The position numbers and the translations under genes are program-made. 64,000 bases of DNA from Bacteroides sp. 519. GTDB taxonomy: Bacteria; Bacteroidota; Bacteroidia; Bacteroidales; Bacteroidaceae. Position 1 is the first letter of the stretch; each line of letters opens with the position of its first letter. The notes under the pieces are model-generated. The model did not search any database. It saw only the letters and a program-made list of their open reading frames with translations, and was not told the DNA's origin. Shown in pieces: positions 26,932 through 35,261 of the stretch. The DNA lies in contig NZ_QVMJ01000004.1 in NCBI RefSeq assembly GCF_010500955.1, positions 231,135 through 295,134 on the forward strand, read 5' to 3'.

Positions 26932-26956
26932 CATGTTAAATTTAAAACGAAATAAG

Positions 26957-28321
26957 ATGATGGAGAAAACGGAAGCAGACTTTAAATCTGCAACTGTATC
27001 GGGCAGCAAAAAATTGTTTATAGAAACATATGGTTGCCAGATGAATGTAGCCGACAGCGAAGTGATAGCTTCGGTGATGGGAATGGCCGGATATACGGCA
27101 GTTGAAACGTTGGAAGAGGCTGATGCTGTGTTCTTGAACACCTGCTCAATCCGCGACAATGCCGAACAGAAGATTCTGAACCGGTTAGAGTATTTTCACT
27201 CGTTGAAGAGGAAAAAGAAAAAATTTATAGTAGGCGTAGTAGGCTGTATGGCCGAACGGGTAAAGGATGATTTAATAACCAATCACCATGTAGATCTGGT
27301 TGTAGGCCCGGATGCATACCTTTCGTTACCCGACCTGATTGCATCTGTCGAGGCTGGCGAGAAGGCTATTAATGTAGAGCTTTCTACTACCGAAACGTAT
27401 CGCGAAGTTATTCCTACCCGTATTTGTGGGAATCATATTTCCGGTTATGTGTCTATTATGCGCGGATGCAACAACTTTTGTACATATTGCATTGTTCCTT
27501 ACACTCGTGGACGGGAACGGAGCCGCGATGTAGAAAGCATTCTGAACGAAGTTCGCGACCTTATCAGCAAAGGTTATAAAGAAGTAACTCTGTTGGGACA
27601 AAACGTAAACTCTTACCGGTTCGAAAGTGGCGACGATATTATTACTTTCCCCCAGTTGCTGCGCATTGTAGCTCAGGCTGCCCCGGGAGTTCGTGTACGC
27701 TTTACCACTTCCCACCCCAAAGATATGAGCGATGAAACATTAAAGGTTATTGCCGAGGTTCCTAATGTTTGCAAACATATTCATTTGCCTGTACAAAGCG
27801 GAAGTTCCCGAATTTTAAAACTGATGAACCGCAAATATACGCGCGAATGGTACTTAGACCGCGTTGCTGCTATCAGGCGGATTGTTCCGGATTGTGGATT
27901 AAGCACAGATATATTCTCTGGCTTTCATTCGGAGACAGAAGAAGATCACCGCGAATCACTTTCGTTGATGGAGGAATGTGGATTCGATTCTGCTTTCATG
28001 TTTAAATACTCCGAGCGTCCGGGCACTTATGCATCTAAGCACATGGAAGATAATGTTCCTGAGGATGTTAAAGTATCCCGCCTGAATGAAATTATAGCAT
28101 TACAGAACCGCTTATCTGCCGAATCGAATTCGCGCAGCATCGGAAAAACGTATGAAGTTTTGGTAGAAGGGGTTTCGAAGAGATCACGAGATCAGTTGTA
28201 TGGCCGTACCGAGCAAAACAAAGTTGTAGTGTTTGATAGGGCAGGGTACAAGATAGGCGACTATGCTATGGTGAAGATTACAGATGCCAGTTCGGCTACG
28301 CTGAAGGGCGAGGTAGTTTAG
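26957..28321 (+). CDS. miaB: tRNA-2-methylthio-N6-dimethylallyladenosine synthase
   Basis: 454 residues from 26957. The N-terminal UPF0004 domain holds FIETYGCQMNVADSEV, LNTCSIRDNAEQK and VGCMAER, whose three Cys bind the auxiliary [4Fe-4S] cluster. The radical SAM motif CNNFCTYCIVPYTRGRERSR (C-x3-C-x2-C) is central, and the C-terminus is a TRAM domain (VLVEGVSKRSRDQLYGRTEQ). It adds a methylthio group to i6A37 of tRNAs reading UNN codons. The wording is that of MiaB rather than MtaB or RimO. Transcribed alone, ending at a strong hairpin. Confidence 0.96.
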   Translation: MMEKTEADFKSATVSGSKKLFIETYGCQMNVADSEVIASVMGMAGYTAVETLEEADAVFLNTCSIRDNAEQKILNRLEYFHSLKRKKKKFIVGVVGCMAERVKDDLITNHHVDLVVGPDAYLSLPDLIASVEAGEKAINVELSTTETYREVIPTRICGNHISGYVSIMRGCNNFCTYCIVPYTRGRERSRDVESILNEVRDLISKGYKEVTLLGQNVNSYRFESGDDIITFPQLLRIVAQAAPGVRVRFTTSHPKDMSDETLKVIAEVPNVCKHIHLPVQSGSSRILKLMNRKYTREWYLDRVAAIRRIVPDCGLSTDIFSGFHSETEEDHRESLSLMEECGFDSAFMFKYSERPGTYASKHMEDNVPEDVKVSRLNEIIALQNRLSAESNSRSIGKTYEVLVEGVSKRSRDQLYGRTEQNKVVVFDRAGYKIGDYAMVKITDASSATLKGEVV

Positions 28322-28338
28322 TAGCTAATTTAACAGAC

Positions 28339-28379
28339 CATCCTTAAGAGATACAATGGGATTTGATCTCTTGAGGATG
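28339..28379. terminator. Bidirectional hairpin between convergent genes
   Basis: CATCCTTAAGAGAT (28339-28352) pairs with ATCTCTTGAGGATG (28366-28379) with one G-T pair, 13-nt loop. It lies between the miaB stop and the stop of the convergent ligase gene, so it can serve both. Confidence 0.7.
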
Positions 28380-28403
28380 ACTGTGAAGATTTTCATTGTG
28401 GAG

Positions 28404-29843
28404 TTATCCTTCCTCCTCTACCTTTTCCCAACCTTTTTTAATATTATCCGCTATATACGAATCGTAAATCTGCATGATTTGTTCTTCGCTGTTCGATATA
28501 CGGACTTCGCGTTGCAAAGGTTCTTTTCTTTCCGAGCTGTAGTTGGTATAACAAAACACATACGCCGGATATTTGCGGGATGCCTCTTTATTGGTTTTCC
28601 ACCACATAAACTTTTGCACCATTAATTTACCTTTGGTTTCTTTCTTGTAAACCTCGCGTTGCAGTATTTCACTCTTTTCCTGCGCTGTTGCGGTTTCTTC
28701 GGATGGAGCCACATACACAAAATCGGTTATTTGCGATAGCCTCAGGTCGGTAGCATTTACTGATTTATCTTCGCGGAAACGCTCAAAGATGGGGAATATC
28801 ATGGCAACTCCCGGAGTAATCTTACTCAGTTGATACTTGCCGTTTACTATCTCAAGAACTGGGTTTGTGATAATGGAGGTTGAATTCTCAACAAGTACGT
28901 CGTTGAAGTTTACTTCGAGAATAATCTCGGGGCGCACCATGTGGAAAGCAACATGGTTGGAGTCTGTTTCAATGTATTGCGACGGCATCTCCATGGGTTG
29001 AAGCCTTTGAAGTATCTCCTTACGCATCTCGTCGGAGAAACCGTTGCCGGTTTTACCTATAATCTGGAACTTTCCTTCCTCGGGCATCATGGCCAGCAGC
29101 ATACTACGAATCTGCCCTTTTGCATCATCTATCCCTTCGGAATAGCCCACAACTACCACATCGGCCGAGTGACGGGGTTTAAGTTTTAGAATGAAAGGCA
29201 AGTCGCTGCGAATAATAATACCTTCGCCATTTTCATCGACTACCCATTTCTCGTAAAGCTCTTTAACCTCTTGTCTGGAATTGGTTTTCTGGTATTTGGG
29301 TGGAAAAACAATGTTCGATCCGGGAAAGATGTTACACAGTTCTTTGTAAGTTTCTTCGTAATTAGGGAAGAATTTCTTTTCACCGTCTATTTCAACTATG
29401 TCGAAAGGCACCAAACGTAAATCGGGTTGCATAGCCGGATCGGCCCAAGCGCTTAGTACATTGAATACACGGGTACGTCCTTGATCTTCTTTCATGCAAA
29501 CCTCGCATGCAAAGATAGCCGATTTTTTTCCAGCCTTCTTTAGTAAACGTGTGGCTTCATCAAGAAAAGGCAGTCCGGCTCTAACCTTTCCGCCGGGGTT
29601 CATTATGTACGATGTTTCTCCATCAAACAAAAGCACATTAAACTCACCATCGTATTTGTAAGTAAGATAAAACTCCTTGCCTGTAAGCTTATCGTCGATT
29701 TGACGTGGGTTTATAGAAAGGAAACTTCTTGATATATCTTTTTTAAACAGCTTGGCTATTTCCCGTGTTTGTTCGTCTACAGCATCCGGTGTTCCAAGCA
29801 AATAGCCTCTGTCTTGCTTTAGCTTTGTTATGTCAATCTTCAT
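28404..29843 (-). CDS. ATP-dependent polynucleotide ligase-like protein
   Basis: 479 residues. Nucleotidyltransferase motifs in order: I, TYKYDGE with Lys63 as adenylation site; III, FACEVC with Glu115; IIIa, PFDIVEIDG at about 147-155; IV, GEGIII with Glu208; V, LKLKP with Lys221 and Lys223. An OB-like region follows, then about 150 unrecognised C-terminal residues. All catalytic residues are present, so adenylation activity is likely. DNA versus RNA substrate is not decided; motif I has Glu where DNA ligases usually have x-R. The start overlaps the stop of the gene before it by 11 bp, suggesting translational coupling. No Ku or PNKP gene is nearby. Confidence 0.82.
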   Translation of the reverse strand: MKIDITKLKQDRGYLLGTPDAVDEQTREIAKLFKKDISRSFLSINPRQIDDKLTGKEFYLTYKYDGEFNVLLFDGETSYIMNPGGKVRAGLPFLDEATRLLKKAGKKSAIFACEVCMKEDQGRTRVFNVLSAWADPAMQPDLRLVPFDIVEIDGEKKFFPNYEETYKELCNIFPGSNIVFPPKYQKTNSRQEVKELYEKWVVDENGEGIIIRSDLPFILKLKPRHSADVVVVGYSEGIDDAKGQIRSMLLAMMPEEGKFQIIGKTGNGFSDEMRKEILQRLQPMEMPSQYIETDSNHVAFHMVRPEIILEVNFNDVLVENSTSIITNPVLEIVNGKYQLSKITPGVAMIFPIFERFREDKSVNATDLRLSQITDFVYVAPSEETATAQEKSEILQREVYKKETKGKLMVQKFMWWKTNKEASRKYPAYVFCYTNYSSERKEPLQREVRISNSEEQIMQIYDSYIADNIKKGWEKVEEEG

Positions 29844-30543
29844 CGGTAATAATATTTTTTAGTTCAAGGTTTGTTAAATGCAGAATCAGGCAATATTTAT
29901 TGCCATCTATACGGCCTTCAAGAAAACCACGCTGAGGTTCGCCCCCTGTGGTTAATATAATAGGCTCAATACCTTTAGGTCCACCTCCCATAAACATCAG
30001 GGAGTTGCTTTCGGCCAAGGTTTTAGCCATGTCGTAAAGAAAGTCGTATGTTAACCCGTTAACGTGCTTAACCTGGTATTTACGCGAGAAAACGAATTTC
30101 TTTACAGCGGCTGTTTTGGGGAAAAGCTTCCCTGTCCACCGCAAAGGTATTTCTTCGGTAACATTCATTTCACGTCTTTCGGCGTCGCGTTCTTCTTTTA
30201 TGGTTCCATCCGGTGCCTTTACAATTTCTTTTATGTGTATGCGATAAACAATTTCATCGTTACCATTCAGATACAGTTTTTGTGTGCGCGACAGCAGCTT
30301 ACCAAACAGTTCGGTATCTATTTCGGGATCCGATTTTATAATGGCTTCGCCCAGTTCTACCATATCGGTGTACTCGTTCTTCAAAGCATCGAGAGATGTG
30401 TCCATGGTTCCACGCAGTATCTTAATGTTTTTACTGTCGCTACCATCGGGCAACACATATTTTATGCTCGACTTTTGCGGAAGATTGTCTAGCCCTACAA
30501 AAGCATCACGTTTTTTATCGTTGGATATATTTAATTGTTTCAT
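29833..30543 (-). CDS. Hypothetical protein of ligase cassette (middle gene)
   Basis: 236 residues, cytoplasmic, not recognised. N-terminal third: LPQKSSIKYVLPDGSDSKNIKILRG region. Middle: a charged helical segment (IIKSDPEIDTELFGKLLSRT), then beta-rich sequence. C-terminal: a Gly-rich MFMGGGPKGIEPIILTTGGE and GFLEGRIDGNKYCLILHLTN. It ends inside the ligase gene start (11-bp overlap) and starts 61 bp after the 200-residue gene. Its partner role with the ligase is inferred from this coupling only. Confidence 0.65.
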   Translation of the reverse strand: MKQLNISNDKKRDAFVGLDNLPQKSSIKYVLPDGSDSKNIKILRGTMDTSLDALKNEYTDMVELGEAIIKSDPEIDTELFGKLLSRTQKLYLNGNDEIVYRIHIKEIVKAPDGTIKEERDAERREMNVTEEIPLRWTGKLFPKTAAVKKFVFSRKYQVKHVNGLTYDFLYDMAKTLAESNSLMFMGGGPKGIEPIILTTGGEPQRGFLEGRIDGNKYCLILHLTNLELKNIITDED

Positions 30544-30604
30544 ATTAGTTTTTGAGTTTTTGAGTTTTTAAGTTATAAACTTACAAACTTATGAACTTAT
30601 GAAC

Positions 30605-31207
30605 TCACATCATTGAGAAGTCAATATCAAAGTCGTCGGTTTCTGTTTCTTCGGTTTCACTGTCAATTACGGCAGTTTCTTCCAGTGTAATAAATTCGAA
30701 GTCGTTTTTATAGCCTACCAGCATAAACAGTTCGGTGCCGTTTGTTATCAGAAATGCCGGATTGGTATCGTAGCTATTGCGGTAGTTAAACCTGAACTCG
30801 TAAATATCGTTACCAACAAATTGTATCAGTTCACTGTAATCGCCTGTTAGTTGATATATGGTGGTAATACTATGATCCAGGTAATGCTCAACAGTAACTT
30901 TCTTGTCGAGTACTACCGGTGTTGTAAATGTAGAGGGTATTTGCTCTACTTTTTCGCCGTTGCTGTTTACCACTTGTAATTCGCTGCGCTCTACCCATCT
31001 GAGGTTTTCGTCGACAATACCAAGGGCTATCCCCCCTTTGGGAATGATGATAGTACCGGATTCGTCCATGCTTACTGCTTTACACTCGTTGTTGTTATCG
31101 TCCAGGATAACTTTATCGGTAGAGCCGTAAACCTTAGATCTTTCCAGTTTGGTGGGGGCGCACACATAATTTGCGCCTCCGGCAATAAAGGTTAATTCTT
31201 GTGCCAT
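30605..31207 (-). CDS. Hypothetical protein of ligase cassette (first gene)
   Basis: 200 residues, cytoplasmic, not recognised. Mostly beta-strand-like (LTFIAGGANYVCAPTKLERS, SGTIIIPKGGIALGIVDENL, TTPVVLDKKVTVEHYLDHSI), ending in an acidic tail (DSETEETETDDFDIDFSMM). The acidic tail could contact a basic partner or mimic nucleic acid; this is speculation. First gene of the three-gene unit with the ligase. Confidence 0.65.
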   Translation of the reverse strand: MAQELTFIAGGANYVCAPTKLERSKVYGSTDKVILDDNNNECKAVSMDESGTIIIPKGGIALGIVDENLRWVERSELQVVNSNGEKVEQIPSTFTTPVVLDKKVTVEHYLDHSITTIYQLTGDYSELIQFVGNDIYEFRFNYRNSYDTNPAFLITNGTELFMLVGYKNDFEFITLEETAVIDSETEETETDDFDIDFSMM

Positions 31208-31244
31208 ATTTAATAAATTAGGTAATTAATATAAGTATAAGCAT

Positions 31245-31343
31245 TTACCCCGACAGGGGTAATATGTGCATAACCCTGGGTGAGCGAAGCGTAACCCAGG
31301 GTAGATAGCTTCTTTTCATGCACATCTCACCCCTCCGGGGTGA
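31245..31343. repeat. Cluster of nested hairpins (CCCAGGGT type)
   Basis: TTACCCC/GGGGTAA at 31245-31262, ACCCTGGGT/ACCCAGGGT at 31273-31302, TCACCCC/GGGGTGA at 31327-31343, and ATGTGCAT 31264-31271 pairing with ATGCACAT 31318-31325 around the middle. It separates the nucleoside kinase stop from the ligase cassette start on the same strand and may terminate the former. The middle part relates to the repeat at 23143-23296. Confidence 0.75.
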
Positions 31344-31350
31344 TTGCTAA

Positions 31351-33024
31351 TTAATATTTAAAACTACTTCCTCCCAGAAACTCTCTGATTAATGAGGTGG
31401 GTGGAATTTCTTTATCTTGTATCGGTACAAAATACCGGATAAACTTTAATAAGCGATAGGCCTCGGCATACTCGGGGCAGTTACGGGGAACGCTGCTTAA
31501 TATCGGTTCGGCGTAAGGACGCAATGCTGCAAATTCAAACAACAATGCCGAGTTAAACATTACATCAGCATTTTCCTGATAGGGGAAAATCCATTTGTCT
31601 TCGCCGGCCCTAACGCTTGGCCAACGCGAAATTGTATCTTGGGCCGAGTATCCGCGGTAATTGTAATCTCGGATAATGCGGCGAAGCAACCTGTTGTCGG
31701 TGGTTGGTATCCAGTTATGATCGTCGAGCGAGATGGTTGTTAATGCCGATACATAAATTTTATATTTATTTCCTTCGGGAATATGTGCGGTTAATTCCGG
31801 GTTCAGTGCATGGATACCTTCTAATATAAGTATGGTATTCTTCTTTAAACGAAGTTTCTCACCCCTGTATTCTTTCTTCCCTAAAGTAAAATTGAAGCGT
31901 GGCAGCTCTACCTCTTCTCCTCGTAACAAGGCTTCCAGATGATTGTTGAATAATTCAAGATCCAACGCATATAGCGACTCATAATCGTAGTTGCCGTTTG
32001 CATCGAGCGGGGTTTGCTCGCGATCAACAAAATAGTCGTCTAAAGAAATTGGGTAAGGAATTAGTCCGTTTGTCATTAGCTGAACAGATAAACGCTTGCT
32101 AAAGGTAGTTTTACCCGATGATGAAGGGCCGGCAATCAATACCAGCTTTACCCGGTTTTCTTCGGTATCCAAGCTATGGATTGTATCGGCTATGCGGGCA
32201 ATTTTCTTTTCTTGCAGCGCTTCGGCCACATTGATAAGTGGTGTTGCTTCGCCTCTTTTCGAAAATTCGTTCACGTCTCCTACGTTGCTTACCCCCATAA
32301 TGTAACTCCAACGAAGATATTCTTTAAACACATCAAGCATTTTTTCTTGTTTAATCACATCTTCAAGCTTGGTGGGGTCTTCTTTATTAGGAATGCGCAG
32401 AAGCAATCCATCGTAATATTTCACCAGATCGAATAGATAAAGATAACCTGTACTGGGCACTAAGTTGCCATAGTAATAGTCTATTGTATCGGCAAGGGTA
32501 TAATAATAGGTATAAAGCGATCCTGAAGTTTCTAACAGTTTAACTTTATCATTCATCCCTCTTTGCCTGAATATCTCTACGGCTTCGTCTGTGTGACATT
32601 CGGTTCGTTTAAAATAGATATTCTTGTTTATAATTTCCTGCATTCTTGCTTTTATGCGAGATACATCGTCTATTTCTATAGGCCTACCAATTTGTAAATC
32701 GCAGAAATATCCTTTCGACACCGGATGCTCAACAAAAAGTTTGGCTTCGGGAAACAGATCTCTCACTGCTTTAAACAATACAAAGCAAAGTGAACGAACA
32801 TAGGTTCGCATACCCGATAAATCTCTGACATCCAGAAACTCTATATCTTTGTTGTTATATACTTTAAAATTCAATCCTTCTGAACGGTTATTTACTCTGG
32901 CGCTAACAATTTGATAGGGTAAATCCAGTTCGAATCCTTGATAAATTTCAAAAAGAGTACTTCCGGGAGGAAATTTTTTTCGTTTATTGTTATTTTTGCA
33001 ATATATTTGCACCGTTTGTTCCAT
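31351..33024 (-). CDS. Nucleoside (uridine) kinase with N-terminal TGS-like domain
   Basis: 557 residues. N-terminal 60 residues resemble a TGS domain (QIYCKNNNKRKKFPPGSTLF), followed by a threonyl-tRNA synthetase-like second domain (SKGYFCDL near 105; His-rich stretch near 144). The C-terminal 260 residues form a P-loop uridine kinase/PRK domain with Walker A GPSSSGKTTF (Lys305), PISLDDYFVDRE and ILEGIHALNP. This architecture is a common Bacteroidota protein annotated as nucleoside kinase, probably uridine/cytidine salvage. Single gene, divergent from the phosphate transporter. Confidence 0.9.
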   Translation of the reverse strand: MEQTVQIYCKNNNKRKKFPPGSTLFEIYQGFELDLPYQIVSARVNNRSEGLNFKVYNNKDIEFLDVRDLSGMRTYVRSLCFVLFKAVRDLFPEAKLFVEHPVSKGYFCDLQIGRPIEIDDVSRIKARMQEIINKNIYFKRTECHTDEAVEIFRQRGMNDKVKLLETSGSLYTYYYTLADTIDYYYGNLVPSTGYLYLFDLVKYYDGLLLRIPNKEDPTKLEDVIKQEKMLDVFKEYLRWSYIMGVSNVGDVNEFSKRGEATPLINVAEALQEKKIARIADTIHSLDTEENRVKLVLIAGPSSSGKTTFSKRLSVQLMTNGLIPYPISLDDYFVDREQTPLDANGNYDYESLYALDLELFNNHLEALLRGEEVELPRFNFTLGKKEYRGEKLRLKKNTILILEGIHALNPELTAHIPEGNKYKIYVSALTTISLDDHNWIPTTDNRLLRRIIRDYNYRGYSAQDTISRWPSVRAGEDKWIFPYQENADVMFNSALLFEFAALRPYAEPILSSVPRNCPEYAEAYRLLKFIRYFVPIQDKEIPPTSLIREFLGGSSFKY

Positions 33025-33127
33025 AATTCTATTTTTTTAAATGAAAAAATGTTAGGGGTAACTCCATTATGGGTTAAATATATTATTAAATGTAAACGCA
33101 AGCAAAGTTCGACCAAATTAATAACAA

Positions 33128-34822
33128 ATGCAATATTCTTTTTATGATTTTTTAAAGCTCATTGGCTCTCTCGGACTGTTTCTATACGGAATGAAGATCA
33201 TGAGTGAAGGGCTTCAGAAAGTAGCCGGCGACAGGCTAAGAGGCATTCTGACAGCCATGACCACCAACCGCGTAACAGGCGTTTTAACAGGCGTTCTTAT
33301 AACTGCACTCATTCAATCTTCCTCTGCCACAACTGTAATGGTTGTTAGTTTTGTAAACGCGGGTCTTCTCACACTAACCGAATCCATCAGTGTTATTATG
33401 GGTGCCAATATCGGTACTACGGTCACGGCATGGATTATTTCAATTTTCGGATTCAAAGTGGATATGTCGGCTCTGGCACTTCCGTTACTTGGTATAGCAC
33501 TTCCACTTATTTTTTCGGGGAAAAGTACACGTAAATCTATAGGAGAATTCATATTTGGATTCTCTTTCCTTTTTATGGGCCTTGGTTTGCTGAAAGAGAA
33601 TGCACCGGATTTGCAACAAAACCCGGACATGCTTGCTTTTGTTCAGAACTATACAGATATGGGCTTTGGGTCTATCCTGCTGTTCCTGCTAATTGGTACC
33701 ATTCTTACCATGATTGTGCAGGCTTCGGCTGCAACCATGGCTATAACACTGATTATGTGTGCCAACGGATGGATTAGTTATGAGTTGGGGGCCGCACTGG
33801 TCTTAGGCGAAAATATAGGTACTACCATTACTGCTAATCTGGCTGCAATAACCGGAAATGCCCAAGCCAAACGGGCTGCATTGGCGCATCTGGTATTCAA
33901 CATATTTGGGGTTATTTGGGTACTTCTTATCTTCCAACCATTTACTAGTGGGGTTTCATGGTTTGTAGATAACTACATACATCCGGGATCGGAAGATGTT
34001 GCAGTATCGTACAAACTATCTGCTTTCCATACAGTATTCAATATGTGTAATGTGTGCTTGCTGATTTGGGCAGTAAAACTCATTGAAAGAACTGTTCGAT
34101 GGATTATTCCGCAAAGAGAAGATGAAGAAGAATACCGTTTGCAATACATATCGGGAGGTATGCTATCTACTGCCGAACTTTCTATATTACAGGGAAGTAA
34201 AGAAATTCATTTGTATGCACAACGCACTCACAGAATGTTTGGCATGGTACAATCACTGTTGCATACCAGTAAGGGCGATGAGTTCAACAAAATTCATAGC
34301 CGCATACTAAAGTATGAGAGCATTAGTGATAATATGGAGATTGAGATAGCCAACTACCTGAATCAGGTTGCCGAGGGACGGTTAAGTTCGGAAGGTAAAT
34401 TCCAGATACGTGCCATGTTGCGCGAGGTTACCGAGATTGAAAGTATCGCCGACAGCTGCCACAATATATCCCGTAGCATGGATCGTAAGCGTCATGCAAA
34501 CGTTGAGTTTACCGAAACGCTATATAAAAACATTGATACGATACTTGATATGCTCAATAATTCGATCTCCTTAATGATTACTATACTCGAAAAACCAGAG
34601 CATCTCAATAACAACGAACTGAATAAAATATATAATCAGGAAAACGAAATTAATCATTTCCGCACCCAACTAAAAGACCAAAATATTGTTGATGTTAACA
34701 ATAAAGAATACGATTATCAAACCGGCGTATATTATATGGATATTATATCCGAATGCGAAAAAATGGGAGATTATATCGTAAATGTGGTTGAGGCTGTTGC
34801 GGATGTGAAAGAGAAAAAGTAG
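33128..34822 (+). CDS. Na+/phosphate cotransporter family protein with PhoU-like tail
   Basis: 564 residues. About eight membrane segments in the first 320 residues. The two family repeats are GVLITALIQSSSATTVMVVS with GANIGTTVTAW, and IVQASAATMAITLIM with GENIGTTITANLAA; QSSSATT and QASAATM are the substrate-binding motifs. Residues about 340-560 are PhoU-like helices (YESISDNMEIEIANYLNQVA, DIISECEKMGDYIVN). It imports phosphate with Na+. The PhoU-like part may regulate it. A perfect 28-bp inverted repeat follows. Confidence 0.93.
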   Translation: MQYSFYDFLKLIGSLGLFLYGMKIMSEGLQKVAGDRLRGILTAMTTNRVTGVLTGVLITALIQSSSATTVMVVSFVNAGLLTLTESISVIMGANIGTTVTAWIISIFGFKVDMSALALPLLGIALPLIFSGKSTRKSIGEFIFGFSFLFMGLGLLKENAPDLQQNPDMLAFVQNYTDMGFGSILLFLLIGTILTMIVQASAATMAITLIMCANGWISYELGAALVLGENIGTTITANLAAITGNAQAKRAALAHLVFNIFGVIWVLLIFQPFTSGVSWFVDNYIHPGSEDVAVSYKLSAFHTVFNMCNVCLLIWAVKLIERTVRWIIPQREDEEEYRLQYISGGMLSTAELSILQGSKEIHLYAQRTHRMFGMVQSLLHTSKGDEFNKIHSRILKYESISDNMEIEIANYLNQVAEGRLSSEGKFQIRAMLREVTEIESIADSCHNISRSMDRKRHANVEFTETLYKNIDTILDMLNNSISLMITILEKPEHLNNNELNKIYNQENEINHFRTQLKDQNIVDVNNKEYDYQTGVYYMDIISECEKMGDYIVNVVEAVADVKEKK

Positions 34823-34826
34823 GGAT

Positions 34827-34894
34827 ATTTACGATTAGACGATTTACGATTGAAATTCAGTGCAACTTCAATCGTAAATCGTCTAATCGTAAAT
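34827..34894. terminator. Perfect 28-bp inverted repeat between convergent genes
   Basis: Arms 34827-34854 and 34867-34894 are fully complementary with a 12-nt loop. Each arm itself repeats TTACGATT/TAGACGAT units. It begins 5 bp after the transporter stop and its last base is the last base of the rubredoxin stop codon, so it is ideally placed as a two-way terminator. There is no T-tail. Confidence 0.75.
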
Positions 34895-35052
34895 TACTCC
34901 ACTTTCTCAAAATCATCCTTACCTACACCACAAAGCGGACATACCCAATCGTCTGGAATAGATTCGAAAGGTGTTCCGGGTTCAATACCACTATCTGGAT
35001 CTCCTACTGCGGGGTCATAAACGTATCCGCAAACGCTACATACATACTTCAT
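34894..35052 (-). CDS. Rubredoxin
   Basis: 52 residues, [20 protein letters not shown] to DDFEKVE, read from the ATG at 35052. The two iron-binding knuckles C-x2-C-G (CSVCGY) and C-P-x-C-G (CPLCGV) and the middle [18 protein letters not shown] are diagnostic. A small one-electron carrier, usually for oxygen or peroxide detoxification in anaerobes. Single gene. An ATACAAAAAG/CTTTTTGTAT hairpin lies upstream near 35094-35140. Confidence 0.95.
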   Translation of the reverse strand: MKYVCSVCGYVYDPAVGDPDSGIEPGTPFESIPDDWVCPLCGVGKDDFEKVE

Positions 35053-35261
35053 AATTCTCTTTTTTAAGTTAATGTTTAAATAACAAGCGAAAAATACAAA
35101 AAGTTCGCCGATAACAACCTCTTTTTGTATATGGATTTAATCTTTACTACGATAGACTCTGTCTATAATACACCTCTTTGATTCTAATAAAAGGTTAAAC
35201 CGAACAATCAATACCAGATATATGTTGTAATTTTACCCCGTAATTTAATTTATATACTGTC

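Noticed and set aside
31245..31343. Rho-independent terminator only
   Set aside because: The hairpins are strong but no T-run follows on the minus strand, and the middle part belongs to a dispersed repeat, so it is listed as a repeat.
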